DNA of 64,000 nucleotides, taken from NCBI GenBank assembly GCA_036852015.1, contig JAANDG010000119.1:124001-188000 (forward strand). Direction: 5' to 3'. The translations under genes were made by a program, and so were the position numbers. Origin of the DNA: Pelodera strongyloides. Taxonomy: Eukaryota; Nematoda; Chromadorea; Rhabditida; Rhabditidae. Shown piece after piece: positions 44,687-59,600 of this stretch. The notes beneath the pieces were generated by a model, which was not told the DNA's origin, searched no databases, and was given only the letters and a program-made list of their open reading frames with translations. How positions within the stretch are numbered: the first letter of the stretch is position 1; each line of letters starts with the position of its first letter.

Positions 44687-47600
44687 TTAAGTACAACTCA
44701 AGTTAACAGCATACGCAGGTGGTAAAATTGAAGCAAAAACCTGCCGTTGAGTAGTCATCGCAGGCCAGAGCGTAAATGGCCGCCGCGATAGTCGCATAGC
44801 GACCTCGCGACGTCGCACACACGCTTTACGGATTCGCCTGAAACAATGCTCATACTGTAAAACAAATGAAGAAAAGAAAGAGTACGCGCGCTACCAAGTT
44901 ACTAGATCAAAGAACGCTCAACTTGGTGACCCATTCAAAATACATACAACAGATCTCAATCGATAAATCGATACCTCGCTGTAAAAAAGCACTACTGACA
45001 AATCCACCACCAAATGGAACCAAATCAACAACCACCACCACCACCACTGTCACACTCTTTGCGCCGCATGCAAGAAAGGGGAAAACGCTGGGTACTTATT
45101 CTCGAACGATATCACGTGTGCTTGTCAGTCGGTAGTCCCAAGTCCCAAGCACTGGTAGGAGTGATCCTGATCCAAAAAGTAAAGCTCCAAATCTATGAGA
45201 CGTGCGTTTTGAAACGTATGCTGGACATATTATGTGCAAATTTCTGTGCTCGTCGTGGGTTCTAGAATAAAATTTGCATATAATATATGGAGAATAAAGT
45301 TGTCGAGCATACGTTTCAAAACAATCATGTTTCATCCAAAGGTTCAGTTTAGTTTCGGAGTCGACTACCAGTTTATGAGACTTCGAACCCTCTTGTGCAA
45401 TTACAAAACCTGGGAGGTGTGATTATATAATCGGGGTAGGAGTGGTGGCAAAGCTGCTAGTTAAAATGCGGGGATTTTCTGACATAAAGCAATTTTTCAA
45501 GAAACTGCGGTAAGCTCTTTTCGTGCAAGTAAAAGAGAACCTACTATAGAATATCCATTAAATATCTACTATCACAAAAACAATACAATACAGTATACAA
45601 CAACACGCACTTGAAGTTGGGTCCTGCGAGGAAAATCAATCTTCGATTGCTGGCATCCTGCCACCGGGCGTCTCTGGGGATCGATGCGAGTGTGGGCGGT
45701 GCGGGTGCCGCGACCGCGCGGGGTTGCGTGGGTGGTGCGGTGAACAGGGTCAGGGGCTGGGAGAAAGACGAGCCGGGCTGGGAGACACTTGGGATTCCGG
45801 CGCCCGGGAAGATCCCGCAAGACGTGAAGGCCTGGGCCACCGAGTTCGGAAACATCAACGCTTGCTGCAATGTCCAATCGACACTCTCACAACAAAAGAC
45901 AACGAAAGAATGTTCCGGCTTTAAAGAGGTATGGCACGTGGTTTGAAACGTAAGCTGGAAAACTGACTTCCCAATTCCCACATGTCATATGCAAACTGTG
46001 ATTCAGCTGCTGCCGCACACGTAAAAGGGCACAAATTTGCAAATAATACATTGCACTTGCCCAGTATACGTATCACAAACAAAGCAATGTGCCATACCCG
46101 TACCGCTTGCTTTATACCAAATATGTTGTTTTGGGCGTGAATGTGAATATAAAAGCCCAGGAAATTCTACCTAATAAGCTTTCATAGTTCCAAATCTAAG
46201 CTAGAGCTAAGTATAAATGATATAGCTATACTCTATACTATTTGACAAAGACGATGGACTTTCACATTTTTGAAAATTTGAATTTAATGAACGAGAACAT
46301 AGGGGATGGGGCCTTAAAATAAAAGGTAGTTAGTTGAGTTATCATTTAGCATACAATACAGCAGGATGAATGATGTGAGCTAGAATTAACATACATCAGG
46401 CAGGGGTATCTAAATTTTTCAACGAGAAGCAAAGAAGCATAAATTTTCTCTAAGCGCAACAAGGACACCGCGAAACGTTAGTAGTAAAGCGGTATGACAT
46501 GAAAAATCTGCAATTGACAACTCCAATCACAATCACATTCACATGTATTATTTTATTGCGCCCTTATGATGTCATTTCAGTTCCGGCAAAAATGGAACTT
46601 GGAACATAAAGGTAAATGGCAAAGCAAAGACAGTTATCCAGCTTACGGTTCGCATCTTCGAAACCATGTGCCATACCGCTTTAACGCTACAAGTTAATAC
46701 ATCACACAAAATCGCATGCAATGAGGGAAAACATCGTGCTCAGGCACATATGGGAACATTGTTAGTGCGCATGCAAGATAACAATATAACAATTTCAATC
46801 GAGACGCTAAAAACATTGTTTTAAATATGCGCAAAAATCCCATATTCAAGATTAGTTATGATTTAGATACACCGATACACGCATTGCTGCTAGAACATGA
46901 AAATATAACTTACATTTCACTAAATACACTAGAACAAAAATTGCGAGCAACTAGTACTAAACGCAGGTAAAACGACGCGACATACCACAGGACTATTCAC
47001 TAAAGGTAACGACATCACAGCTAATTGTAAGGACAGGTTACTAAACTTAAAGTATAAAATACAATAAAAACACAGTTCCAACCTTTTTCGCGACAGGTCC
47101 GTCTTGAGAAGAAGCAGGTCGTTTCTGGGTTTGCTGTGAAGTTCCCGCAGCGGAAAGCTGGACCAAGTACTGTAAAAAAAGAACCGATTAATAAAAACAA
47201 AAGAACTATCTATGTATTTTGAAGCAAACCTTCCTTCCGTTCTTCTACTAGTTGGAACAAAATAAGTATGATATTTCGATATTTCACCTTTAAATGTAAA
47301 ATATCACATACAAAATAAAGCACCAAGTCCAATGCGTGCAGCGTCCAGTCATTTTTTTGGATCCCCACAACCGTTGGCGTTATCAAAAATTTTTCAACTA
47401 CCATAACTTCAGAGCTGGTAGCAATTACAAAAAACACCTCCCGATATCGTTATCTGTCAAATATAAACTTGATCAAGTCAAAACAAGCCTGTAGGAAAGA
47501 CTGCGGAATCTTCGTATTCGAGCCTTTGATGGCTGCAGCAGCAGCCAATAGAAGGTTCACGTCCTGTGAGGTCACTAAAACAATAGGCTTATTCTGTGTG

Positions 47601-50600
47601 CGTTTACAAACTTAAAAAGGTATGACACCGTGGTTGTAAGAAGTGCACAGGCCGTCTGTGTTCCCACGTCATCATTCTGTGCGGAACCGCCCAGTAAGGA
47701 ACCAAAATTTACATATAATACCAAAGCATGTTCGTCTTAGGGTATCAATTTGATTATGTGTGTCTTTTTTGATATGTGATAAATAAACCAGATTATATTA
47801 GAAATATAGTAGTCCAGTATACCTTTCACACACCACGTATCATAGCTGCAACGCTAGAAATTAGATGTTGCGAGCGCTTCGCACCAAAACACATTAAAAG
47901 AGAAAAAAGGGGCACATTCTCATCAAAAGGACACCAAAAGGTCCAAAATCTCTCAAAGATCCCCCAGCAAAACCCACAATTCTGCTTGACTGCCATATGG
48001 TTCACAAATGTGAATGGCCGCCTTGCCAGTTTCCGGAGATCCAAAACGGCCTTCGCACACACTCTCCTGGCAACTTTGCCCAGAAGCGACGTCTGCAGGT
48101 AGAATGAACCGCGACTCTGCAAATTAGGCAATTAGGCAATTAGGAAGTCTTTGAACCAAGCACAATTTGGAGGCTATTTGACGAGCCATATATCCAAACT
48201 GAATAACTCGCTATCCGATTTGAATGAAATCCTACCATAGACTAGAACTAGACGAAAGAAAGTAAAACTTTAAACTTGTTACTTTATAGTGCAAAAAAAC
48301 ATTAGCAATCTATTAATACAGAAACATGGAATTACAATTATAGCACAATAAACGATAATTAAGAGTGAAGGTAACAAAAACATTACTGAAATCCCAGCAA
48401 GTGGTAAACGTAAACAGCTCCTGAAACCTGAAACCCCACCTTTCCGGTGACCGCTTTCGAATCTCCACCAACCGGTACGGAAACTGCGGCCGGTACAGAA
48501 CCTGAACCACTCTGTGTATATCCGGGAAGCAGTCCAGATGCAACGGCGGAGGCGAGGTTAGCTGCCACCTGGATTAAAACAGTGTTAATCAATCTTTCAA
48601 GCAATACGATGCGTTTTTTTGAAACACATGCTGGAAAATTGCATTGTATGTATTATATGCAAATTTATATTGTGCCCTTCCATCACGGTATTTCGGCATA
48701 GACTTGAACATAACACACTGGAATGGGAAGTGGGAATGCAATGTTTCACTCACCTCACGAAGTGAACACTGAACACAAGAAAGAACAATTATACGCTTAC
48801 TCAACTAACTCATACCCATGACATCATATTCATAAACAGATCAACAATAAGAATATCAATAGATACATACAACTTCAAATCAACAACCAATAACGACTTA
48901 CTTCTGGCGCAACTCCTCGTATAAGTGCCGCTTGCGCTGCCTGCGCCGCTGCCGCCTGGGCATGAACTCCCGCGCCCGCCGCTGCCAACGTTTGCGACGC
49001 AATCACGGCAGGATGCGAAGAGGGAAGTCGACATACCACCGGGCCAGTCACTTTACTGGCCAGAGGACCACGCTGTAAATATCAAGAATAAAAATAAAAA
49101 TAAAAATGTGAATAAAACACCCAAACTAATACAGAAGATGAACACTGACATTTAACGTTATTAAATGACGAACGAAATTACTGCGGAGCTAGCCTTAAAT
49201 GCTGTACGATGGAGATCGTGGAGATCGTCTGTTTATTAGAAGCTTAGTGACCAATCGTCACTCAAATATGTAACTCTGCGCCAGATACAGTCTGTACCAC
49301 TATTGGATGCAGCCAAAGTGCCAAAGCTCCAAACCCAACGATCGAACGCACAACATTATTAATAAATTTATCGGCAGTAGAAAAAAACACAGAATTGGGC
49401 CAACATCGAAGAGCCAAATGTTGCCGAATATTTATATAGCAAAATCGAGACTGTTAGTGGGCACTAAATGAAAGCAACAAATAACAACTATAAAGTTAAA
49501 AATAAGTACTTACAGTTGACGGTGTTTTATCTGCCTGTTGAACGGCGGCCTTTAGCTGGACTTCACGTTCCGGTTCCTTGAGGTCAAATGTATCTGAAAT
49601 TGTTACAGTCAAGCGCCGAACTCAGGCACCTTACGTTTCCTATGTTTTACTTTGAGCTTTCAAGCAAGGAGCAAGTATACTAGTATACTTCGAATTCTGC
49701 CACAATTACATGTGACACAGGTTGATCACCCAGATGTCATATTCACCACTCAATTCCCCGAAGGCGAACAGATGTCTTTGTCCTTGCGACCCTACCGTTA
49801 GAAGTTAGAACGCTACTTTCTGTCCGCAGGGAATATTTCCCCGAGGGAATCGAGTGGTGAATATGGCTATGGCTTCAGATTACGCCCGCCATTGTCACAT
49901 ATAATCATCAATCGGACCCAAAACGGCCAACAGTATGCAAATTCAAAAATAAATAGACTAATCGATACCATTCTCATTCGGTCTCTTGAGTACACCGAAG
50001 CGCTTCCAAATATTGAAGCATTCTCCACAAACTCTCTTTTGCAATGATGGAGGACCCCACGAATACCAGGAAACGGCCTCTTCGCACTGAATTAGATTAA
50101 TTATTACTTTATTCATATTAATTAAATCTGCAACAATAATTAATCAACATATTTCAATATCAAAATTGATCATTCTAATTATTTTTCTTGGTAAAAGGTA
50201 CAGTAATAATGCCGTACGCTAATCAATAACGGCACGGCACAAGGCACAATAACGATGTTTTTCTGAGAAACGTATGATGAACAAATGGATTTTTTATTCT
50301 AATCACTAATATATTAAAACTTACCCAACACATATTTCAAAACCCGGCTGTTATACCGCTTTAATCAAACTTGAACTCACATCACAGCTCTCACAAGGCG
50401 TGGTGCCCTTTACAAGGGTTCCGTTAGGATTCGGAGGCCCCACCAAGTTCGCATTCGGCTTATTGTACGACGGAATATAGACCTGTGAAAACAAACCTTT
50501 ACAATATGTACAAAAATACCAAACGGTAACATTCATTTAAATTAGAGGTAAGCCAGCCTTCCCAGCTCTACGCTATACGCGTAACCAGAGAGACATGATG

Positions 50601-53600
50601 CGCAGGCATAGGAAAACACTAAATACGTATACCACTTTTCTTTCTTGTGCAATACACAATTACTCTTAATCAACCTCCGCCCTATAATCGAAAAGTGTAA
50701 AAAACGTCCGTCAGTCTGCCTGTCTGAGGCAAAAACCCTCACTAAATTCTCTTCGATTCCCTCGAAACCCGCATAGGAAATTAGAGCTCAGCGAGACGAG
50801 TAAAAGTTACCACTAAGAAAAAATTCAAAAGCGACTCCGCCGCGAGATATAAGCGATGAAAGCGAGTTAGAGAACAGCGAAATAGCGCGCCAACTGGCAA
50901 GACGAAAACCAATCGGCCAGTATCGATCTGTCAAACTAACCTCAAACTTGGGTAATTAAACCGAAAGGAGTGATTGAAATGCTTCGCTTATATAAAAAGG
51001 AGCGCCGTATACGTCAAGCGTGCACAAAAGACAATGAGTGTTCTCTGATGTGAACGTTCTCTGATGCTAAGAAAAAGTCGAAAATTGAATTTTCACAGCT
51101 GCTCCGAAGTCATAAATAAATCGAAGTGCGAAGCTCATCGTAGTGCCAAAGCAATGATGCATCCAATACGCTTCTGCTACAGAATCGATGACGTGAAAAA
51201 AGCGGCGTGCGAAATTCATCGTAGCGCAAAAGCAACTATGCAAATGAATTTCAATGCTGAAGTAAAGCGTATAGAAGAGGCAGTTTTTCCAATAGGCTTC
51301 GACTTCAGAATCCATGACATCAAAAAAAAGTCGACGTGTAAAATTAATCTTAGGGGTAAACTTCGGTTTTTACTTGTCACTCAATTTGTTTGATTCTATG
51401 TCCTTATGCTAATTTGAATTTGACTCTAATTCGGCTCATATTTTCCTGTAAACCTAGAAAAAATGCAATCTTCAAATCCACCTAACTTTTTTCTATATGT
51501 TTCCGACATTTTATTTCTTTGTAACTCGAAGCAGCAGCAGCATGGAATTCTGATTCGAATGGTGCATTTGAATCAAAAATCAATCTGACAAGTAAAAACC
51601 GAAATAATTCCAATCTTAGCGCCAAAGTAATGATGCAATGAACTTCAATGCTGATGTCAGATACGCATTTGACTCAGGCCGTTAATATCGCCTGTGCTTA
51701 ATATATGACAACGAAAGAAGCGGCACAACGGGCGGCGAGCGAGGCGGGCCGTAGGCCCGCCGAGCGAGCTAACGTCTATCGAGCCCGCGAAGCGGGCCGA
51801 GAAATCGAGGGTGCGTAGCGCGCGGAGCGCGCGGACCACCCGAGCTAGAGCGAGGCGCGCGCAGCGCGCCGAGCTCTAGTTATAAAATATAATCACAAAA
51901 CAATGAATAATATCACTCCAACCTGTTTTAGCTTATTCTCATTCTCAGCACTCTTTCCCTTCTTATGATCCACATATCTGTTGGTTGTCTTCCAGTAATA
52001 ATAATACTCCACGATATCACGGACGGATTTCCACGGAAGCTGAAAATAACCCATATAATGAAAATTAAACGGAACAAGGAAAACAACCAAACCCTGATAA
52101 AAGGTAAGGATTTGTAAGACTCATATTCTGCAGAGAATAAAAGTCTAAGAGAGTCCCGTGCCTCACGCGTGAAATACATACACGATCAGGGTCAGAATCG
52201 GTATGAAAATCTTTTCCACTGGTTTATGGACACACTAGGCTCAAGAAAACTGTTTGACACATTCTCCAAAGCGTTTATACCAAATGTGTGAAACATCATG
52301 TTTTCGTGGGCCAAATTTTCCCTAGTGCAATGAAATTTCGTTTTGATCCCGGCCTGCATTTGCATTTCACAATTTGAAGAATTTTGCCATACCCGAAGGC
52401 CGCTTTCGGCTTACACCTAGTGAGAAGTGTCGCTACTAATACACCAAACTTGACAACGCAAAATTACCAAAATTTTAACACACTAGAGGTTCCCGATTCA
52501 AAATTTCAAAATCAAATCCAATACGCACATAATCATTCTTGATTTCGTGAAAGTCCTTTCCATACTTCTCAAGGGCTTCTTCAAACAAATTTGTTTCCGC
52601 CGGCGACCACTCCTCTAATTGATCCCTGAAGTTTACTAATTACCATTACACACTAGCAAAATACGTAGTCACTTAAAGCGAAATACCGGCCGCTTTTTGA
52701 AACGCATCGCTCAAACCTTACGTATTTATGCAAAGCTGCTCGATTTTTTATTCCAATTTATGCTCATTTGCATAAGCTGCATAATAATGCTGATGTACTG
52801 ATATGTTTCAAAAAAAGGCCGGTATCCCATAATTCCATTCACTAGCGCTCGTTCATTAAGAATCGCACCTGCGGAGCACTAGGTCACTGAAACTTCAACT
52901 TCAACCAAAGCAAGACAACGTACAATCTTCTACTAAGTTTTACTTAGTAATCATTATTTGATGTTCTTTACACATTTGACTATTGTAACTATATTATGTT
53001 TTCATTTTCATTGAATATGGTACGGAGAAGAGGGTATCAGTCAAGGATATCACATAAATAACAAAATCACTAAAATACAAAATAAAACTGGTCAACCTGC
53101 ACACAATCGGTCCGCCCAGGCTACTCGTATGCAGTCCAGTCGATTCATCTACATCCAGTGGATAGTGCTCCTTGTTTGGTGGAGGACAGAGGAACTTCAT
53201 TGCCTAAAACATAAGAAATTAAAAAAGCGCCTATCGTCTAATGACATCGAACTGATAAAAGACGTCATGCGGTGACGTGATAAGATCGTTCACGTCATAT
53301 GTACAACAAAAAAGACCTGCCATCCTTCCATGATGTACGTTCCACGGGACACGGCATGTTAAGGAAGGTTAAAGTGTTAAAGCGACATTATGGCCCGTTT
53401 TTACATTCGACGTGCAGGACTGCAGGACAACTGCATTAAACCTAGGCGGACCGAATTGTAATACATAGTAACTGCATTACTATGTATTAATGCTAATCGG
53501 AATAAACTAACGACACTAGAGTTCACTAACCTTGCACAAATCATAATTGGCCTTATGCAAGAGTGCCAGAGCATGGAATATGGTACAATCCCTGCTCGCC

Positions 53601-56600
53601 GCCGCCGCAGTCATATGAAGTGACGGCAGTTTTGTGGAGGCAGTAGTGTCCAGAGCACGCGAAAAGGTACCAACGGCTCTAAAAGATTACGGATTACGAA
53701 TTAAAATACAAAGGACAGTCTCTGCTCATGAATTTAGTTAGTCGTTATCGTTAACGTCTTATTCACAAAAATATAACATATAACGTCGTATTTGCAAGTT
53801 CCAACGAAAGGACCTAAAGAAGTATACACATACACACATATACTCACTTAAATTTACCATTTACCAGGCAGATTTTACTCCTTTACTCGATAACTTTGTG
53901 TCGCTTAAGCACAAAAACGTCGCTCTTATTACTTCACTTACTACATCGATGAGTTGTACAACTAGCAACTAATACATAATAAATTTATTATTTATTCCGC
54001 CTCACCATCTATTCCCATTTATTTTTAAAACTTAAGAAACGAAAAATAATAATTAACAAACCTCGCCACAATAAGGAACTGATCAATCTCCCTCTCCGAC
54101 AAGTTATGGTATGGATTATAGACGGGCACTTCCCTCTCCGTTACATCGGAATCTTCAGAATCCGATGATATTCCACTGACTGCTTCCTCCTCTACTTCAC
54201 GCTCGTCAATCATCAAATCGTCACTGAAATAGGAAAAAGGCAATTAGACAATTTATAATTAGAAAAACCATATATCCTTCTCCGGGATGAACTGGACTAC
54301 AATATGAACAGACATATCAGAGTTATGAAAGATGCGAGTAGAGTAGATTCACCTACCGATTCCAAATTACAGACTACATCTTATGTTTAAATGTCGTAAA
54401 ATACTGTGCATGGGAAACATAACAGTTTGACCTTGAAATTAGAAATAACTCCTTTGAATACAAATACTGAATTGAATAACAATTTTATCAGCAAACAGCA
54501 AACTGGTTCTAGTGAGGTGATTTGAATCACCATCACCCAAGCCAAGCACTACTTCTTACTTCACAGGAATAGAAAAAAGAAACAATAAAATAAAAGCCTT
54601 TACCCATTCTCTTTCTCATTTTCCTTATCAGCTTCCTTTTCGCCCCTAGCCTTCTTCTCAGCTTCAAATTCAAGGCCTTCGGGAACCTGTAACATACAAC
54701 TAGAAAAAAACATAAAACGACAGCTCTAAACCTAACGACAACTTACGTAAATCCAGTAGTAATAGTGAACATTTTTCATATTTTCATCATTTTTGATGCA
54801 CCCACAATAAGAACGCAGTTGATAATCACGCACACCACAGTAAACTGACAATAAGGAATATCATAAATTATCATAAACAATATCACTAACCACAGCCTGG
54901 TACTTTTCTCCCACTCTGATAGCTCCCTTATCTGCCAAAAGGGTCAGTTGAGCTGGATCGTAGACAAGAGAGTAGAAGAAGTGGTCCTAAAACACTTCAT
55001 AAAAATCATAAAATAATCTTCTTAAAGGGAATATGTAGGCCCTTTTTGAAGTTAAGCTGTATTAATAGAATGCGTGTTGCCCATTAAGGAAACAATAACA
55101 AAAGTTGTCTACAATTACCCACTTAAAAGAAAATCAATTACAAAGCTCGCCTTTTCCATAGTAAACGCTAATTCGGAACCCTTGCATAAATTTGGGTCTG
55201 ATTGAATAAATTTCAGTTTAAATCGGCAAATAGCAAGATTCAAGATGCAGCGCATTCCAATTTCGTATTTACATATTCAGGCGCCTATTTAAATTAACGT
55301 CTGGTATGGAAACGCTAGTTTCGCTTTTTTTTGCTCATTTTGAGTGCCTACATATTCGCTTTAACAACAATCTTTGGATTGAGACAGCAAATTTATACAT
55401 TCGAGGAAACACATCGATAGACATTACAAACTTTGCAGAAATTATATGTTTAACTTTATATCTCTATCTTGTTGATACATGTTTATGAACATTTATGGAA
55501 TAATGGAATAAAGAGTTAATATTTAATATATACATAAAACTAATCACACATAGAAAAACCTTAACGTGCTTTTTATCTTTTGACAAACGGCTACAAAATC
55601 ATATCTTACCTCTTTCTTGTAACAGTCCAAGTCTTCAACTTCGTTCAAAATGGTCACCATACATCTTCCGCGGATAGACGTGGCCGGCACAGTCTCTTGG
55701 TGACGCGAGAGGAACAGTTCACGATGTCTGCAACACAAAACAAGTGAAAAATGTGCAAGGATAACAAGCATCAATAAAGCAACAATTAGCTTTACTCAAC
55801 TCCCGCTCCTCTTGATTTACACGCAAATGCAAACCTCCTTTGTGCAGCATATGTTCTACTACAATCTACAAAGAGTATAGACTCGAGACTCCTATATTCT
55901 TAAAGCGAAATACCGGCCGTTTTTTGAAACGTACCATGCACAACTGGATTCGTATGCAGCTTATGCAAATGAAAATAAATTAGGATAAAATCGAGCGAAA
56001 CTCGAGCAAATTAGCATAAGTACTAGAACGCAAAAATTCAGTTATCAGTGATGCGTTTCAAAAACCGACCGGTATTTCGCTTTAATTTTTACTTGAGCGA
56101 GGCGAGAAGGTTAGGCTAGCAGCCGGAAAGAGACATACTTCTTACTTCACAAATGTATTTCACATATAATCTTCTAATCTAGGAACGATTTGGAAAACTA
56201 TAAAAAATTGTACCTAAGCAATTGTCTCTCCGCTCCTTCTAGCTTGTCAGCATCCAATGGCAGACCAGCATTTCCCCACTCTCTCTTCAGGTCATCTTCG
56301 ACACTCAGATCAAGAGCAACGGTAATTCCTGGAACAGAAAATAATGCAATGTGCTCTATAGAACTAATAATTGCCTAAATCTGCCCTAGTCATGGTCATA
56401 AAACATTATATGTATACGATCATTTCCAAAAAAAAAAGCCCTCTTGCCCTCTTCAAAACAACTCGAATCGACCGCAACAATAACTAACTAAACACCTAAA
56501 TAAATTGCCTATAATCGTGCTAACGAATCACGACACAAAGGACAAAGAAACCAAACCAACAAAATCTTAACAATTACTGTAATAATAATCAAGAACACAC

Positions 56601-59600
56601 CTCCTTTCATGTCATCATTGTTCGTGCTCTCTTGCTCCTTCTCTCCCTCATCATTTTTCTCTGCTTCCTCCTTATCCACACTCTCTTTCTTTTCTTCGTC
56701 GTCCTCTTCCTCCTCCTTCTTCATCGAATTACCGTTAGCCACAGTATGTCCAGTTCCCGGGTGAAAATCCTTGGGCGGGTGGTCATCGTCAACCTCGTAA
56801 TCTGAATAGTACAAAACACAATCACTCACCCAAACAAAGAACAGTATCGCAAAATAACAAATAACTTGGGCCGCTAAGCGCGCAGAATCGCCTAACCTAC
56901 TTCAATCACAATAAAGCGATGTACCATGTGGTTTGTGAGACGACGCATATAAAAGTGGTGTACCAGAAGGACGACGCATATAAAAACAGCGTACCAAAGT
57001 GGTGTAACATGTGAGACACATACAGATTGTACCACACGTAGACTCTACTTGCGTAAACGTAGTATTAGGTGCTAATTATAGCATTTGTGCCAAAAAAAAA
57101 ACTAAATGTTTCGCTACATACACATTAAACGTTCACGGAAACTGTTAGTAATGTATCGTATCTGCTCGGATGAGAAAGAAAAACTAAAAACATTTCAACC
57201 AAAGATAGTCGCTGCAATCTTTTTTTGCCAAATTTTAGTAAGGACTAGTGAGGGGAAATAACGCATATGAGCATATGCGTGAAAACGTGAGTAGATAAAA
57301 TAGATAAACCGGGTAAAATCATACATTCTTCAAATTTTCTATCGGCCTGATCAGCGATCTTCAGAAGCGACTTCTCGATGTCACGTCTTCGGAAAAAGCA
57401 CGTTACACGTGCTTCCACGCTTCCGCCAGCGCCCTGTAACTTGAAAGGATTTAAGTTAAGATTAAAAAATTAAATTAACTTCAAGCTAAAATCTAAAAAC
57501 TAAGAAAAAGAAAGTAAAGGCTTATTCCACAAAACGATAACGACACATTACTGAAAACCAGAAAGCACCATAAGCTATTAGGGACCACTACAGAACAACA
57601 TCAGAAATTAAACTAAACTACTTGTTTTGTAGCAACATAAACAATATCAATAACAACGAAGTAGGAGTAACGTAACAAAAAAAAACGTAATTAAATAAAA
57701 TAGATTCAATATCTAGTCGTAAAAATGCCATAATTATTATCTTGTGAAAGTTCGTTTTCTTCTAGTTATCATCGATTTTAAAGTCGTACATGAGAAAAAG
57801 TCACATAGAAAGATTGCGATTATTCGGAATAAGAGAAACAAGTAAATTTCAAAGAAAATTAAAATACCTTGACGAGTTCTTCGATTCTCCGGATGCAGTA
57901 CGGCCCGTCAATGCTGTTTTCCATGAAGACATAGTCTGCAACCAAGTGCTTCGTTAAAGCAGCTTTGTACCTGCTTTCGGAAATTTGCACATACGATACA
58001 CGTATTCTATGTAGCCTTCTATGTAGGTTTAATTACCCAAGTTTGAGGACCCCAATCTCTCTCTTGGGGCCTCATGTTTACAGGCGTTTCCTGGAAAGAA
58101 GAGCTCGACCTCCCTATCTATTATTAGAGCCGATAAGAAGTGTGCCGTGGCCTTGTTATTCCGTGTGCCTGACGTGCCCTCTCTCCCCTGTGTCGTCGTG
58201 TGGTGAGCCCGTCGTGTGGTGTGCTCGTCGTGTGTGAGCCCGTTGGTGGTGTGCTCGTCGCGTGGTTTTTCGCGATGAAGATCAAGCGATTCGTTCCAGA
58301 CGTCGCTCTCCCGCTGTGCGACCCGAATGTGTTAAATCCGTATGTATTCCTCCAGTATACGGCCGCTTACCGTCCTTACGAACAGGAGCACAGTGCTGTC
58401 CTGTTCAATCTCCCCGAATTTGGTGTATGCCCCTCTGCCATGAGACGTGGTGCCGAAATATCTCGTATTTATTATCTCCTTGGCCTTATGCGATCGGATG
58501 GCCTTCTCATCGATGCTTTTCGTATGGGTCCTTACGACCCAAATTCCCCTCGCCCTTTAAAAGTAGTACTTGAGTCTTCTCATCATGCCCGTGAATTCAT
58601 TCGTTTTATTAATACTCCTCGTTTGTATTCTTCGTTGTTGGGTCGTTCTTACAATTGGTTGTACTGTAGGCCTTCTCTTGACGAGGCTGATCGTTCATCC
58701 TACATGAACGATCACCCTCCCCACTGGGCCAAGCAGAAGGCCCACCGTAAAACCCCTCAGCCCAAAAAGGTCCGCACGCCAGTGAGCCCTAAGTCCCATA
58801 CTCCAGTGCAGGCCTCTAGTTTGCCCAACACCCCGGCTCCACATCAGACAGCTGATGTTGTGAGTCCAATTTCTAGTGTAGTACTTGGGCACACTCTGCA
58901 GACTTACGTCCCAGAGGACAATGATTTGACAGTGCCGGCGTATGATCCTTTCAACAGCGCCGTCTTGGAATCGCCAAACAGCCGGGGTTCCGTCCTGACG
59001 GATGAGGATTTTCCTCACCCGCCGGGAGGGCCACTCCCCGTCTAGTTGGTCCCAAGGTGGCCGCTCCCAAAGTCAAGCGTCTGTCGTGTATCAGTTTTAA
59101 TGCCCATTCAATTTTGTCTCGCAGTCACAACAGACGCTACGTAATACAGACCATGACCCGCAGAGTGGAATACTCGGTTATTGCTATCTGTGAGACTTGG
59201 CTCGACTCGAATGTTTGTTCTTCTTTACTAGACCCATGTGGAAATTATGTAATTTACAGAAATGACAGACCACAAACAGATTGTGGTAAGGTGAGAGGCG
59301 CCGGCATTTGTCTCCTCATTGATAAGCGTTTTTCTTCAAATGAAATTTTCTCTGGTTTCGTTAGCAATTGTAATTTATGTGTTGTAGACATTCATGCCTC
59401 TATTAGTATTCGCATAGTACTCTGTTATCGACCTCCTGATATTTCCATAAATAACACAGATGAAATTTTGGATTGTATAGAAACTTATCTTACAGATCGT
59501 GATACAAATGTTATTCTTGGTGACCTAAACTTTAATGTTCAATTTTGTAATCAATTTTCGTTTTCTGGTAGGCCTGCTGAAAGGTTCAGAGATTTTCTTT

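Noticed and set aside
44866..45265. Plus-strand frames with Thr/Pro runs
   Set aside because: They lie within the last intron of the lin-40-like gene, derive from a short ACC repeat and match no family.
45724..45946. Plus-strand and alternate minus-strand frames over exon 45611-45864
   Set aside because: Only the minus frame that joins in phase to 47083-47169 and to 44687-44837 restores the MTA C-terminal segment (WQDAS...FKRIRK).
51657..51839. Minus-strand frame through the GC-rich hairpin block
   Set aside because: It arises from palindromic GC-rich sequence and has no homology.
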